From Cupriavidus yeoncheonensis (GTDB lineage Bacteria > Pseudomonadota > Gammaproteobacteria > Burkholderiales > Burkholderiaceae): 64,000 bases of DNA. Position numbers and translations under genes: made by a program. This document shows, piece by piece, positions 1 through 11,200 of the stretch. Numbering within the stretch: position 1 is the stretch's first letter; every line of letters begins with the position of its first letter. The notes beneath the pieces are model-generated. The model was not told the origin of the DNA. It saw only the letters and a program-made list of their open reading frames with translations, and did not search any database. The DNA lies in NCBI RefSeq assembly GCF_905397275.1, contig NZ_CAJPUY010000007.1, positions 186,001-250,000 of the forward strand. The letters run 5' to 3'.

Positions 1-1
1 G

Positions 2-169
2 CGCATGCGTGGAACAGGGGTGTGGGCCGATCTGATGCGCCAGCGCTTCTACAAGGCTGCAGACCGGCTGGGATACCGTTACAACCGATTCGAGCTCGAT
101 ACTTCGCGATTCCGCGTGCCGCCCAGTTGGACAGCCGGTGCAGACGGCGCGCAGGGCACCTTGTTCTGA
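2..169 (+). CDS. C-terminal end of a radical SAM protein (PA0069 family), 5' truncated
   Basis: The window opens inside this gene; 55 codons remain before a TGA stop. The visible tail contains RGTGVWADLMRQRF and ELDTSRFR, which resembles the C-terminus of the PA0069 family of radical SAM proteins, distant relatives of spore photoproduct lyase SplB. The CxxxCxxC iron-sulfur motif that would prove the family lies outside the window. The codon use fits the neighbours. The family call is from memory of this tail only, so it is tentative, but the reading frame itself looks genuine. Confidence 0.55.
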   Translation, partial: RMRGTGVWADLMRQRFYKAADRLGYRYNRFELDTSRFRVPPSWTAGADGAQGTLF

Positions 170-309
170 GTGCCGGCGGCCGTTTCCTGATCGCGGATCA
201 TGCTGCTTGCCAACTCCAGTGCGGCCCTGGCGCGGGCCGCAGGCAACCCCGAAGACAGCGCGAGCCTGACTGCGATGGCCGCCAGGCGTCCTTCTTCATA
301 CGTAGGCAT
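79..309 (-). CDS. small hypothetical protein, overlapping the radical SAM gene antisense
   Basis: This is a 76-residue open frame starting MPTYEEGRLAAIAVR. An AAGGAG ribosome-binding site lies about 10 bases upstream of the ATG at 309, which is the main reason to list it. The first 45 residues look like a compact alanine-rich helical protein; the last 30 overlap the radical SAM gene on the opposite strand and look like antisense translation. No domain is recognised. It fills an otherwise empty gap between two genes. It could be real, a decayed gene, or chance in GC-rich DNA. Confidence 0.35.
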   Translation of the reverse strand: MPTYEEGRLAAIAVRLALSSGLPAARARAALELASSMIRDQETAAGTQNKVPCAPSAPAVQLGGTRNREVSSSNRL

Positions 310-505
310 GTCGGTCTTGCTCCTTTGCACGGTCGGTGTCAGGGCCGGCAGGACGGATTGCCGCCGGAGGCCGGCGGTCTTTCCAGTATGGGCGATTTGC
401 CCGGAAGAGAAACCAGTCATTGGCCAGGCTTTGCGTGCGGACAAATCGGGCGCGGAGCGGCCTCCGGCCGGCGCCGGTGCCGCTTGCGTTTCATGAAGCG
501 AAGCT

Positions 506-1408
506 TCAGGCGCGGTCCCAGTACGGTGGGTTGCCGAAGCGCGCGGCAAAGAAGTCGACAAAGGCGTGCGTCTTGGCAGGAACCAGATGGCGACTGGGAT
601 ACACGGCCCAGATGGAGACAGCCGGCAAGACCGGGTATTCATCCAGCACGGTCACCAGCTCGCCACTGCGCAGCAAGGCACCGACATCCCAGGTCGACTT
701 GAGGGCGATGCCCATGCCCGCCACCAGCGCGTCGCGGATGACTTCGCCGTTGTCGACACGCAGATTGCCGTGCACGGTGATCGCGGATTCCCCGATAGGC
801 GTATCAAAGCGCCAGGCGGACTGGTCGCCAAGGACCAGGCAGTTGTGGGCACGCAGGTCATCCGGGTGCCTGGGCGTTCCATGTGCGGCGAGATACGCCG
901 GAGCGGCACAGATCACGCGCCGGCTTGGGGCCAGCGGACGGGCCACCAGCGACGAATCCGGCAGTGCCCCCATGCGCAGGGCAACGTCGATGCCGGCGTC
1001 GACGAGCGGCACGATCTGGTCGCTCAGGCGCAGGTCAAGGCGGATATATGGGTAGGCCCCGAGGAAAGCCGGGATCGCCGGCGAGACATGCTGCCGCCCG
1101 AACGACGCCGGCGCGGTGACGCGCAACAGGCCGTATGGTTGCTGCGCGCCCTTGCCGACCGACTGCTCCGCGGCCTCGGCCGTAGCGAGCAGGTGCTGCG
1201 CGTGTTCGAGAAAGCGCTCGCCGTCGGCGGTCAGCGACAACCGGCGAGTGGTCCGGTGCAACAGGCGGGTGCCAAGCTTCTGCTCAAGCCGGGCCACGCG
1301 CGCACTGGCGGTGGAGGTGGAGAGCTGCAGGTCGCGCGCGGCTGCCGACAGGTTGCCCAGCAGCGCCGCGCGCGCAAAGACGGCGACATCGAGCAGGTCG
1401 AAGTACAT
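506..1408 (-). CDS. LysR-family transcriptional regulator
   Basis: This 300-residue protein has the usual LysR layout. Residues 1-60 form the winged helix-turn-helix, with NLSAAARDLQLSTSTASARV as the recognition region. Residues 90-295 form the periplasmic-binding-like effector domain. It resembles the group of LysR regulators that often control nearby oxidoreductases (DsdC/CrgA-like), but neither effector nor target can be read from the sequence. No divergent partner gene is present: the upstream neighbour, a TM2 protein, is on the same strand, so the target may be elsewhere. Confidence 0.9.
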   Translation of the reverse strand: MYFDLLDVAVFARAALLGNLSAAARDLQLSTSTASARVARLEQKLGTRLLHRTTRRLSLTADGERFLEHAQHLLATAEAAEQSVGKGAQQPYGLLRVTAPASFGRQHVSPAIPAFLGAYPYIRLDLRLSDQIVPLVDAGIDVALRMGALPDSSLVARPLAPSRRVICAAPAYLAAHGTPRHPDDLRAHNCLVLGDQSAWRFDTPIGESAITVHGNLRVDNGEVIRDALVAGMGIALKSTWDVGALLRSGELVTVLDEYPVLPAVSIWAVYPSRHLVPAKTHAFVDFFAARFGNPPYWDRA

Positions 1409-1432
1409 GGCGGCCTGGCGCCGGCGGTCGGC

Positions 1433-1927
1433 TTACTGCGACAGCGCGCGCGCCGCCTCGACCTGCGACTCGAAAAAGGTCTGGAAGCTGATGGCAAGAC
1501 CGGCCATCAGCAGCCCGGTGCCAATCAGCAGCGACAGGATCACCAGGATCACCACGGGCCACCCTGAGCGCGTGGGCGTGCCGCCCGGGTTGAAGCGGGC
1601 ATCCCATTTGTCATCCGGGCGCAGGCCATAGACGATCGCGGCCAGGAAGGCGCCGATGACGGATGCGCCGCCCGCCACGGCGAACGCCCAGTTCAAGGCG
1701 GGCGATCCCGCGTCGGTCACCATCGAGGCTACGCCGACGACACCCGCCAGCATGGCCAGCAAGTGCAGCCAGCCATACTGGTCGCGCAGTCCGCCAAGGT
1801 AGAAGCGGTGCGCGCCAAGGCTGCCGAGCAGGAAGGCGAGCGCCACCGTCAGCAGCTTCGATCGGGACCGCGTGGACGGCACGGCGGCGGGCCGGGAGGC
1901 TTGTGACGCTTGGCTGGCTGCAGACAT
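1433..1927 (-). CDS. TM2 domain-containing membrane protein
   Basis: The protein is 164 residues with the start at 1927 (MSAASQASQ). Residues 25-75 contain the TM2 signature: a basic stretch, a hydrophobic segment LTVALAFLLGSLGAHRFYLG with the typical GxHRFYLG turn, then a second hydrophobic segment. Two further hydrophobic stretches follow, around residues 78-100 and 120-145, so it is an inner-membrane protein with about four spans. The frame stays open upstream of 1927 but that extension looks non-coding. A TACAAT hexamer at 2014-2019 on this strand could be a -10 box. The function of TM2 proteins is not established. Confidence 0.75.
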   Translation of the reverse strand: MSAASQASQASRPAAVPSTRSRSKLLTVALAFLLGSLGAHRFYLGGLRDQYGWLHLLAMLAGVVGVASMVTDAGSPALNWAFAVAGGASVIGAFLAAIVYGLRPDDKWDARFNPGGTPTRSGWPVVILVILSLLIGTGLLMAGLAISFQTFFESQVEAARALSQ

Positions 1928-2268
1928 GGGGGCAACGTGGCGAAAGGGTGCCGGCGGCATGCTACCGGCAGCGGTCAATGGGACGCGGCGGCAGCGGGTG
2001 CCAGCCGGGACACATTGTACGATGCCGCCCCGTCGACTTGTGCAAGCGGTGCTCGGCAACGGAGCGCGGCCAAGGGTCTTTGCTGGGGAGGCTGTCGCCC
2101 GGCTGATCCCCCCGCTTTGCAGGAGGTGCCGGGCAGAGGCAGGTCAGTTTGGTATGCCGTCCGCGCGGGCGGTACGCTGCGAAGTGCAGGGCAGCGTGTA
2201 GGCGACAGCCTGTGCGCGCGTTGGAGGCGCACTCAAATAGTGACAGCAGTTCCGCGGATGAGTTCCGC
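1928..2268. other. intergenic gap
   Basis: This is about 340 bases between the start of the TM2 gene and the end of the next minus-strand gene. Apart from a possible -10 hexamer at 2014-2019 for the TM2 gene, I see no gene, repeat or strong hairpin here. Open frames exist on both strands, but none has protein-like composition or a ribosome-binding site. Confidence 0.5.
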
Positions 2269-2664
2269 TCAACGGCCGCCTTCGCGGCCGCGCGCCTGCC
2301 AGCCGGGACCTACGCTGGCCGGGCGGTTGTCGCTGCGGTTGGCGTCGTTCTGACTGTTGCGTTCCTGCGAACGGGGACGGTTGTCATCGCGGCCATTCGG
2401 GGCATTCGGCCGGCCGCTCAGGCGGTCATCGGCGCGGGCGCGTGCTTCCATGCGATCGATCTGCGCCTGGACATGGTCGCGGCTTTCGGCGCGCACGCTG
2501 GCGATCTGCCAGCCACCCGCCGCCTGAACGCGCGGCACGCGCGCATCGGCATGCAGTCGAGGCCAGAACGTGACTTGGGCATGACTTGCGGCGACGGCGC
2601 CGATCAAGCCCGCAGCTGCGAGGATGCCAGCCACCAAGTCGCGCAGGAGTGAGCGGGTGAACAT
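2269..2664 (-). CDS. exported hypothetical protein with disordered hydrophilic tail
   Basis: Starting at 2664, the 131-residue protein begins MFTRSLLRDLVAGILAAAG and has a clear signal peptide ending near AASHA|QV. The mature part has a short conserved-looking segment (residues 32-70, WPRLHADARVPRVQ) followed by an Asn/Asp/Arg/Ser-rich tail with few hydrophobic residues, so the C-terminal half is probably disordered. An in-frame ATG at 2733 would add 23 residues that spoil the signal peptide, so the shorter start is preferred. No family is recognised. It is probably periplasmic. Confidence 0.55.
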   Translation of the reverse strand: MFTRSLLRDLVAGILAAAGLIGAVAASHAQVTFWPRLHADARVPRVQAAGGWQIASVRAESRDHVQAQIDRMEARARADDRLSGRPNAPNGRDDNRPRSQERNSQNDANRSDNRPASVGPGWQARGREGGR

Positions 2665-2753
2665 GCGGAATCCCAGGATCCTGACGCGCAGCGTTGTGGT
2701 TTCAAAGTTGGGTTCATGGTACGCATGGGGCATCGGCCCGCCTATGCCAATCG

Positions 2754-2769
2754 CGTTACCGGTGTAACG
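2754..2769. repeat. short inverted repeat CGTTAC-N4-GTAACG
   Basis: A perfect 6-bp inverted repeat with a four-base loop lies between the sugar dehydrogenase gene and the exported hypothetical gene, about 85 bases upstream of the latter's start. It could be an operator or a small hairpin. There is no T-run, so it is not an obvious terminator. Confidence 0.35.
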
Positions 2770-2808
2770 GATTGTTTCGTTGCACTTTGGCGGTCCTGGT
2801 GATGGATT

Positions 2809-3936
<1,128 letters not shown>

Positions 3937-4004
3937 GGCGTGCCTCCAGTCGCGGATTTCGCCACGATGCCCTTGCGCACGCATCGCGTCAACTGCCTAA
4001 GTGT

Positions 4005-4033
4005 TTGTTTGACCACGGATATTGGGCTATACT
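4005..4033 (+). promoter_or_regulatory. sigma70-type promoter of the rpsP operon
   Basis: TTGTTT (4005-4010) and TATACT (4028-4033) are separated by exactly 17 bases, ending 45 bases before the rpsP start codon. It is the best promoter-like match upstream of the rpsP-rimM-trmD-rplS operon. Confidence 0.6.
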
Positions 4034-4078
4034 CTTACGTTTCGTGTTCGAACACCAAGTTTTCTGAGGAATCATCTC

Positions 4079-4336
4079 ATGGTCGTTATTCGTCTGGCTC
4101 GCGGCGGCAGCAAGAAGCGCCCCTTCTTCAATATCGTCGCGGCTGATTCGCGCAACCGCCGCGATGGCCGTTTCATCGAGCGCGTTGGCTTCTACAACCC
4201 GCTGGCTTCGGAAGGCGAAGAAGGTCTGCGCGTTGTGCAAGACCGTCTGGCCTACTGGCAAGGCGTTGGCGCCCAACTGTCGCCGACCGTTGCTCGCCTG
4301 GTCAAGCAGAACGCAGCCAAGGCCGTTGCTGCCTGA
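4079..4336 (+). CDS. rpsP: 30S ribosomal protein bS16
   Basis: The 85-residue protein begins [17 protein letters not shown], the hallmark N-terminus of bS16, and continues with [14 protein letters not shown]. It helps assemble the body of the small ribosomal subunit. The ATG at 4079 has a GAGGA site upstream; a longer frame from 4022 is rejected because the known N-terminus begins at MVVIR. It is first in the operon rpsP-rimM-trmD-rplS, an order conserved in many proteobacteria. Confidence 0.98.
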   Translation: MVVIRLARGGSKKRPFFNIVAADSRNRRDGRFIERVGFYNPLASEGEEGLRVVQDRLAYWQGVGAQLSPTVARLVKQNAAKAVAA

Positions 4337-4384
4337 TAGCAGTTTGCAGCGCGTTCCCGACTGGGGCGCGTTTTCATTGCACAC

Positions 4385-5050
4385 GTGACTGAACGAAAGC
4401 AGGGCGCCGCTGCGCCAAGGCCTTTGAACCGGCCTCAAGGCGAGTCGTCAAAGGCGGTCAAGCTGCCGGCGACGCTTCTGTATGCCGATCCCCTCCCGGA
4501 TGATCTGGTGGAGGTCGGCTATGTCGGTGCCGCCTATGGCATCCGTGGCTGGATCAAGGTCCAGCCCCATGCCGACGACGCGTCCGCGTTGCTGCATGCG
4601 GGTCGCTGGTGGCTGCTGATGCCCCCGCAGGCCGGCCTGGTGGCCGCGGCGGAGGCTTCGCGCGCCCAGGCGATTTGCGTCAGGATCGCGCAATCGCGCG
4701 AGCACAGCGGAACCGTTGTGGCGCAGGCAACCGGCGTATCGGACCGCAACCTGGCGGAAGCGCTCAGGGGGCGGCGCGTGTGGGTCCGGCGTGAGGATTT
4801 TCCGGCGCCGGACGAGAATGAGTTTTACTGGGTAGATCTGATCGGCTGCACCGTGAGCAACGAGCAAGGCGAGTTGCTGGGCGAGGTGTCCGGTCTGATC
4901 GATAACGGGGCTCACCAGATCCTGCAGGTGGCTTACGCACTGCCCGACGGTCAGGCCGGTGAGCGGCTCGTACCGTTTGTCGATGCGTTCCTGCGCACGG
5001 TCGACACCGCGGGCAAGCGCATCGTGGTGGACTGGGGGCTCGACTACTGA
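4385..5050 (+). CDS. rimM: ribosome maturation factor RimM
   Basis: The 221-residue protein uses a GTG start. Residues from about 40 form the RimM N-domain ([18 protein letters not shown]), and the C-terminal half is the PRC-barrel ([12 protein letters not shown]...GELLG, then ILQV and LVPFVDAFL). RimM binds uS19 and helps mature the 30S head and process 16S rRNA. Compared with the E. coli protein it has a basic, probably flexible extension of about 38 residues at the N-terminus. It sits 48 bases after rpsP and 40 bases before trmD. Confidence 0.97.
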   Translation: MTERKQGAAAPRPLNRPQGESSKAVKLPATLLYADPLPDDLVEVGYVGAAYGIRGWIKVQPHADDASALLHAGRWWLLMPPQAGLVAAAEASRAQAICVRIAQSREHSGTVVAQATGVSDRNLAEALRGRRVWVRREDFPAPDENEFYWVDLIGCTVSNEQGELLGEVSGLIDNGAHQILQVAYALPDGQAGERLVPFVDAFLRTVDTAGKRIVVDWGLDY

Positions 5051-5090
5051 ACTTGCGCCGGAGCCGGTGCGGTTCGGAGGGGGAAGGCGG

Positions 5091-5873
5091 ATGCAGTTCG
5101 ATGTAATCACGCTGTTTCCCGACATGTTTCGCGCGCTGACCGACTGGGGCATTACCAGCCGGGCAGCCAAGCAGCAACGGTACGCCCTGCGTACCTGGAA
5201 TCCGCGGGATTTCACCACGGACAACTACCGTACCATCGATGATCGACCGTACGGCGGTGGTCCTGGCATGGTCATGCTCGCCAGGCCGCTGGAAGATGCG
5301 ATCGATGCTGCCTCGGCGGCACAGTCGCAGGCAGGCGTCGAAGCGCCGCACGTGGTGCTGATGTCGCCCCAGGGCGCGCCGCTGACACACGAGAAGGTCA
5401 TGTCGCTCGCGCAGCGGCCCGGACTGGTACTGTTGTGCGGCCGCTATGAGGCCATCGACCAGCGCCTGATCGACCGCCGCGTGCATGAGGAAATCAGCCT
5501 CGGCGATTTCGTGCTGTCCGGCGGCGAGCTGCCGGCGATGGCGTTGATCGATGCCGTGGTGCGGCACTTGCCCGGTGTGCTGGGCGATGCGCAGTCGGCG
5601 GTGCAGGACAGCTTCGTCAACGGGCTGCTCGATTGTCCGCATTACACGCGGCCGGAAGAGTATGACGGTGTGCGGGTACCCGAGATCCTGCTCGGAGGCC
5701 ATCATGCCGAGATTGAAAAATGGCGGCGTCACCAGGCGCTGGCCAATACCGCGAGAAAGCGTCCCGACCTGATCGAGGCGGCTCGCGCGCAAGGTTTGCT
5801 GACCCGTTCCGACGAGAAGTTCCTGTCGGAATGGCTGGCGAAAGAAGGGCGGGAGAGTTCTCCCGCCAGGTAA
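5091..5873 (+). CDS. trmD: tRNA (guanine-N1)-methyltransferase
   Basis: TrmD methylates G37 next to the anticodon using S-adenosylmethionine, preventing +1 frameshifting. The protein is 260 residues and starts [20 protein letters not shown], preceded by a strong GGAGGGGG site. The SPOUT knot elements are visible: [32 protein letters not shown] and the conserved [16 protein letters not shown] loop that binds the cofactor. The C-terminal domain contains the [16 protein letters not shown] segment. A longer frame from 4959 is rejected because it overlaps rimM and lacks protein-like sequence. Confidence 0.98.
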   Translation: MQFDVITLFPDMFRALTDWGITSRAAKQQRYALRTWNPRDFTTDNYRTIDDRPYGGGPGMVMLARPLEDAIDAASAAQSQAGVEAPHVVLMSPQGAPLTHEKVMSLAQRPGLVLLCGRYEAIDQRLIDRRVHEEISLGDFVLSGGELPAMALIDAVVRHLPGVLGDAQSAVQDSFVNGLLDCPHYTRPEEYDGVRVPEILLGGHHAEIEKWRRHQALANTARKRPDLIEAARAQGLLTRSDEKFLSEWLAKEGRESSPAR

Positions 5874-5948
5874 AACCCCATCCTCTGCCGGGGCCCGGGC
5901 AATGCCCGGGGCATCCAACGCCGGCACGATGGTTACGGAGAAAGAACG

Positions 5949-6332
5949 ATGAACATCATCGAGCAGATCGAGAAGGAAGAGATCGCGCGCCTGACCGCGA
6001 ACAAGACCATCCCCGCATTCGCACCCGGCGACACCGTGATCGTCAGCGTGAACGTGGTGGAAGGCAACCGCAAGCGCGTGCAGGCTTACGAAGGCGTGGT
6101 GATCGCCAAGCGTAACCGTGGCCTGAATTCGTCCTTCATCGTGCGCAAGATCTCGTCGGGTGAAGGCGTGGAGCGTACGTTCCAGCTGTACTCGCCGCTG
6201 ATCGCCGGCATCGAAGTGAAGCGTCGCGGCGACGTGCGTCGCGCGAAGCTGTACTACCTGCGCGAGCGCTCGGGCAAGTCCGCACGTATCAAGGAAAAGC
6301 TGGTTTCGAAGGCAGCCAAGGCTGCCCAGTAA
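5949..6332 (+). CDS. rplS: 50S ribosomal protein bL19
   Basis: The 127-residue protein starts [15 protein letters not shown], with GGAG nine bases upstream. Conserved bL19 segments include [40 protein letters not shown] and [20 protein letters not shown]. It lies at the 30S-50S interface. It is the last gene of the operon and is followed by a terminator. Confidence 0.98.
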   Translation: MNIIEQIEKEEIARLTANKTIPAFAPGDTVIVSVNVVEGNRKRVQAYEGVVIAKRNRGLNSSFIVRKISSGEGVERTFQLYSPLIAGIEVKRRGDVRRAKLYYLRERSGKSARIKEKLVSKAAKAAQ

Positions 6333-6342
6333 GCCAGGCACG

Positions 6343-6363
6343 CCGGCCGGGCTTACCGGCCGG
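6343..6363 (+). repeat. GC-rich hairpin after rplS
   Basis: CCGGCCGG, a five-base loop GCTTA and a second CCGGCCGG form a perfect 8-bp stem ten bases after the rplS stop. It has no T-run and stands just before the proper terminator; it may protect the 3' end of the mRNA. Confidence 0.5.
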
Positions 6364-6376
6364 ATGTTTCCTCGGG

Positions 6377-6407
6377 AAGGGCACCGCAAGGTGCCCTTTT
6401 TGCTTTT
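6377..6407 (+). terminator. intrinsic terminator of the rpsP operon
   Basis: A 9-bp perfect stem (AAGGGCACC, loop GCAA, GGTGCCCTT) runs into TTTTTGCTTTTT. The GNRA tetraloop and T-run make this a strong rho-independent terminator for rplS transcripts. Confidence 0.9.
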
Positions 6408-6469
6408 TGGCAACTGTGCCGGATTGCTGCGCTGCCGGAAGGCGTGCATCTGTCATACTTCAACCTGTT

Positions 6470-7150
6470 ATGCGCCCCGCCTTCGACCCTGAATCCCTCC
6501 CCGTCATCGATGTCGACAAGCGCCGTCCGGCACTGAGCGCGCCGCGCCTGCGGGCGGATTTCATCCGCCACCGCTTGCTGGTGCCGCCAGCGTGGGCGCC
6601 GGAGTTGACCGACGAATCCCGTGTGTACGACCGCAACCGCAGCCTGCGCCAGGCTGCCGTGCTGGTGCCGATCGTCGAACGCCGTGATGGCCTGACGGTA
6701 TTGCTCACCGAGCGCAATGCCAACCTGAGCGCGCACGCGGGGCAGATCAGTTTTCCCGGCGGCAGCCAGGAAGACTATGACACCAGCCGCATTGATACGG
6801 CCTTGCGGGAAACCGAAGAAGAGGTCGGCCTGCTGCGCGACTATGTGGAGGTGCTGGGGGCGCTGCCGGATTACATCACCGGCACCGGTTTCCATGTGAG
6901 TCCGGTGGTGGGCCTGGTGCGCGACGGCTTTACGTTGCAGCCCGACGCTTCAGAAGTGGCCGATGTGTTCGAGGTGCCGCTGGCTTTCCTGATGGATCCT
7001 TCGCATCATGAGCGGCGCCTGTTCCGCTGGGTCGATGGTGAACGGATGTTCTACGCCATGCCCTTCCCGCGCGAGGGCGGTGGCCACCGCTTCATCTGGG
7101 GCGCGACGGCGGGCATGCTGCGCAATCTCTACCACTTGCTGGCCGCCTGA
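6470..7150 (+). CDS. Nudix hydrolase, CoA pyrophosphatase type (NudL-like)
   Basis: The 226-residue protein (start MRPAFDPESLP at 6470) carries the two joined signatures of the coenzyme A pyrophosphatase subgroup: LLTERNANLSAHAGQISFPG upstream, then the Nudix box with ALRETEEEVGL. RETEEE supplies the glutamates that bind Mg2+. Such enzymes cleave CoA or CoA derivatives to 3',5'-ADP and 4'-phosphopantetheine. It follows the rplS terminator, so it needs its own promoter, and it is convergent with trhO 20 bases away. Confidence 0.88.
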   Translation: MRPAFDPESLPVIDVDKRRPALSAPRLRADFIRHRLLVPPAWAPELTDESRVYDRNRSLRQAAVLVPIVERRDGLTVLLTERNANLSAHAGQISFPGGSQEDYDTSRIDTALRETEEEVGLLRDYVEVLGALPDYITGTGFHVSPVVGLVRDGFTLQPDASEVADVFEVPLAFLMDPSHHERRLFRWVDGERMFYAMPFPREGGGHRFIWGATAGMLRNLYHLLAA

Positions 7151-7170
7151 ATCCCGGGCGGCAAAGGCGC

Positions 7171-8019
7171 TCAGGCCGCTGCCTGACCATGTTGCCCGAT
7201 GCAATGCGGGCAGCTCTTGCCGACGACGTACTGCGGGCTTTGCTGCTCTTGCGGCGTGACCACGGCGCGGCAGGCAAAGCACTGCCTGGGGCCCGCCGGT
7301 TCCAGGTTCGGGTTGAGCGCCGTGCGGTAGTCGAAGACGAAACAGTCGCCGCGATAGTGGCTGCCACCGACTTCCTCGAAATACTTGAGGATGCCGCCTT
7401 CGAGTTGGTAGACGTGATCGATGCCGACTTCCTGCATATGGATCGCGGCCTTCTCGCAGCGGATGCCGCCGGTGCAGAACGACACCACGGTCTTGCCCTC
7501 GAAATCCGCCTTGTGGGCTTCCACGGCTTCGGGGAATTCGCTGAACTTGGTGAGGTTGTATTCCATCACCGTGTCGAACGTCCCGACCGCCACTTCAAAA
7601 TCGTTGCGCGTATCGAGCATCACTACCGGGCGGCCTTCGTCGTCATGGCCCTGGTCCAGCCAGCGCTTGAGGTCGACCGGGCGCACCGACGGCGCGCGCC
7701 CCTCCTCGGGCCGGATCAGCGGGCGCTTCATGGTGATGATTTCCTTCTTGGCGCGCACCAGCATGCGTTTGAAGGGCTGGTTCTCCGACAGGCTTTCCTT
7801 GGGCGCAATGTCCGCGAAGCGCGCGTCGGCGTGCAGCCACGCCATGAAGCCGTCGATGGCTTCGCGCGGACCGGCCAGGAACATATTGATCCCCTCCGGC
7901 GCCAGCAGGATGGTGCCCTTCAGGTCAAGCTCCTCGCAGCGCGAGCGCATTTCCGGCCGCAACGTCTCGATGTCGTTGAGCGAGACGAACTTGTAAGCGG
8001 AGATGTTGACGATCTGCAT
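7171..8019 (-). CDS. trhO: tRNA uridine(34) hydroxylase, rhodanese family
   Basis: This 282-residue protein begins [14 protein letters not shown]. An N-terminal acylphosphatase-like domain (residues 1-100) is followed by a rhodanese domain with [10 protein letters not shown] (Cys182 the likely catalytic residue, Cys188 conserved) and a C-terminal Cys cluster with CFAC and CPHC. TrhO (YceA) makes 5-hydroxyuridine at position 34 of some tRNAs using prephenate-independent, oxygen-dependent chemistry. The frame is open to 8337 but the family's N-terminus begins at the ATG at 8019. Confidence 0.93.
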   Translation of the reverse strand: MQIVNISAYKFVSLNDIETLRPEMRSRCEELDLKGTILLAPEGINMFLAGPREAIDGFMAWLHADARFADIAPKESLSENQPFKRMLVRAKKEIITMKRPLIRPEEGRAPSVRPVDLKRWLDQGHDDEGRPVVMLDTRNDFEVAVGTFDTVMEYNLTKFSEFPEAVEAHKADFEGKTVVSFCTGGIRCEKAAIHMQEVGIDHVYQLEGGILKYFEEVGGSHYRGDCFVFDYRTALNPNLEPAGPRQCFACRAVVTPQEQQSPQYVVGKSCPHCIGQHGQAAA

Positions 8020-8200
8020 GATGGGCTGCGCTGCGGACGCGCGCAAAGGCGCGCGATAACTGCCTGATTGGAAAGACGAAATTATAGCGCGCCAGCCCGA
8101 TGCGGGCCGGCATTTCCTAGCGTCGTCCTCAGCTATCGGGGCCCGTGAGCGATGTTCGCAGCGCGGCCGTTGGCCATGCCGAGCCGGTACAATGTCGCCC

Positions 8201-11200
8201 ATGTCTGCCCCCCGTTTCGTACACCTTCGCGTCCATTCCGAATATTCCGTCGTCGACGGCATTGTCCGCCTGGATGATGCCGTCAAGGCCGCGGCCGGCG
8301 ATGGCATGGGCGCGCTCGCTCTCACCGACCTTGCCAACGCCTTCGGCCTGATCCGCTTCTACAAGGAAGCGCGCGGCGGCGGCGTCAAGCCCGTGGTCGG
8401 CGCCGATGTCTGGCTGTCCAATGCGGACGACCGCGACAAGCCCGCGCGGCTGCTGTTGCTGGTGCAGGACCGCATCGGCTACCTGAACCTGTGCATGCTG
8501 CTGTCCCGCGCGTGGCTGTCGAACCAGCACCGTGGCCGTGCCGAAATCGAGCCCGGCTGGTTCGGCGAACCCGGTGAGGAGGGCCGGCCGCTGGCGACAG
8601 GGCTGATCGCGCTGTCGGGCGCGATGGGCGGTGACGTCGGCATGGCGCTGGCCAATGGCAATGTCGATGGCGCGCGCCGCGCCGCCGAGCATTGGGCGGC
8701 CGTCTTCCCGCAGCGTTTCTACATCGAGTTGCAGCGCGCCGGCCATCCCGGCACGGATGCCTATGTGCAGCAGGCCGTGCATCTGGCCGCCGAGATGCAG
8801 TTGCCCGTCGTGGCCACGCACCCGGTGCAATTCATGGCGCCGGACGAATTCACCGCGCACGAGGCGCGCGTCTGTATCGCCGAAGGCGAACTGCTGGCCA
8901 ACCCGCGCCGCACGCGCCGTTTCACCACGGACCAGTACTTCAAGACGCAGGACGAGATGTGCGCGCTGTTCGCCGACATTCCGTCCGCGCTCGAGAACGC
9001 CGTGGAGATCGCGCGGCGCTGCAACCTGACGCTGGAACTGGGCAAGCCGCGCCTGCCGCTGTTCCCCACGCCCGACGGCATGTCGCTCGACGACTACCTC
9101 GTCTTCATGGCCAAGGACGGCCTGGAGAAGCGCCTGGCGGTCCTGTTCCCGGACGAGGCGCAGCGCGAGGCCAGGCGGCCCGAGTACTACGCACGGCTGG
9201 AGTTCGAGACCGGCACCATCATCAAGATGGGCTTCCCCGGCTACTTCCTGATCGTGGCGGACTTTATCAACTGGGCCAAGAACAATGGCGTGCCGGTGGG
9301 CCCGGGCCGCGGCTCCGGCGCCGGTTCGCTGGTGGCCTATGCGCTGGGCATTACCGACCTGGATCCGCTCAAGTACGCGCTGCTGTTCGAGCGTTTCCTG
9401 AACCCGGAGCGGGTGTCCATGCCCGACTTCGATATCGACTTCTGCCAGCACGGCCGTGACCGCGTGATCACGTATGTGAAGGAAAAGTACGGCAAGGACG
9501 CGGTATCGCAGATCGCCACCTTCGGCACCATGGCGGCCAAGGCCGCGGTGCGCGACGTGGGCCGCGTGCTCGACCTGGGCTACGGCTTCGTGGATGGCAT
9601 CGCCAAGCTGATTCCGTTCAAGCCCGGCAAGCTCGTCACCATCGAAGAGGCCAAGAAGGAAGAGCCGCTGCTCACGGAGCGCGAGAACAACGAGGAAGAA
9701 GTGCGCCAGCTGCTGGAGCTGGCGCAGCGCGTCGAAGGCATGACCCGCAACGTCGGCATGCACGCCGGCGGCGTGCTGATCGCGCCGGGCCGCCTGACCG
9801 ATTTCTGCCCGCTCTATACGCAGGGTGGGCAGAACGACGGCATGAGCGGCGTCGTCAGCCAGTACGACAAGGACGACGTGGAAGCGGCCGGCCTGGTCAA
9901 GTTCGACTTTCTGGGCCTGACCACGCTGACCATCCTCGACTGGGCCGAACGCTATATCCGCCGGCTGGACCCGGGCAAGGCGGACTGGAATTGCAGCCAG
10001 ATCCCGCTGGACGACGGCCCGGCGTTCGACATTCTCAAGACCGCCAACACGGTCGCCGTGTTCCAGCTGGAAAGCCGCGGCATGCAGGGCATGCTGAAGG
10101 ATGCCAAGCCCGACCGCTTCGAGGACATCATCGCGCTGGTGGCGCTGTACCGCCCGGGCCCGATGGACCTGATCCCCAGCTTCTGCGCGCGCAAGCACGG
10201 CCGCGAGAAGGTAGAGTATCCGGACGCGCGCGTCGAGCCGGTGCTCAAGGAGACCTACGGCATCATGGTCTACCAGGAGCAGGTGATGCAGATGGCGCAG
10301 ATCATCGGCGGCTACTCGCTGGGTGGCGCCGACCTGCTGCGCCGTGCCATGGGCAAGAAGAAGCCCGAAGAGATGGCGCAACACCGCGTGATGTTCCGCG
10401 AAGGCGCGGACAAGAACGGGCTCTCCGCCGAGCAGGCCGACGATATCTTCGACCTGATGGAGAAGTTCGCGGGCTACGGCTTCAACAAGTCGCACGCGGC
10501 CGCGTATGCGCTGCTGGCGTACTACACCGCATGGCTCAAGGCGCATCATCCGGCGGAATTCATGGCAGCCAACATGTCGCTGGCCATGGACGACACCGAC
10601 AAGGTCAAGATCCTCTACGAGGACTGCAAGCTCAACAAGCTCGCGGTGCTGCCGCCCGACGTCAACGCCAGCGAGTACCGCTTCGCACCGACCGATGCCA
10701 GGACCATCCGCTATGGACTGGGCGGCATCAAGGGTTCCGGCCAGGGCGCCATCGAAGACATCCTGCGCGCGCGCGAGGAACGGCCCTTCACGGACCTGTT
10801 CGACTTCTGCGAGCGCGTCGATCGCCGCCAGGTGAATCGCCGCACCATCGAGGCGCTGATCCGTGCCGGTGCGTTCGACAGCCTCAACGACAACCGTGCG
10901 CAATTGCTGGCCTCGGTATCCCTCGCCATGGAGGCGGCCGACCAGAAGGCCGAGTCGGCCAACCAGGTCTCGCTGTTCGACCTGATGGGCGATGCCGGCG
11001 ATGCACACCGGCCTGAACTGATCGACGAGCCGCGCTGGACGCCCAAGCGCACGCTGCAGGAAGAAAAGCAGGCGCTGGGGTATTACTTCTCCGGGCACCT
11101 GTTCGATGCCTGCCGCGATGAGGTGCGCCGCTTCGTGAAGAGCACGCTGGCTGGCCTGGAGAAGGAAGTGCAGGGCAACGGCGGCGGTTTTGGCCGCGAC

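Noticed and set aside
4764-6449. A 561-codon minus-strand frame across rimM, trmD and rplS
   Set aside because: It is antisense to three conserved genes and has no protein-like motif.
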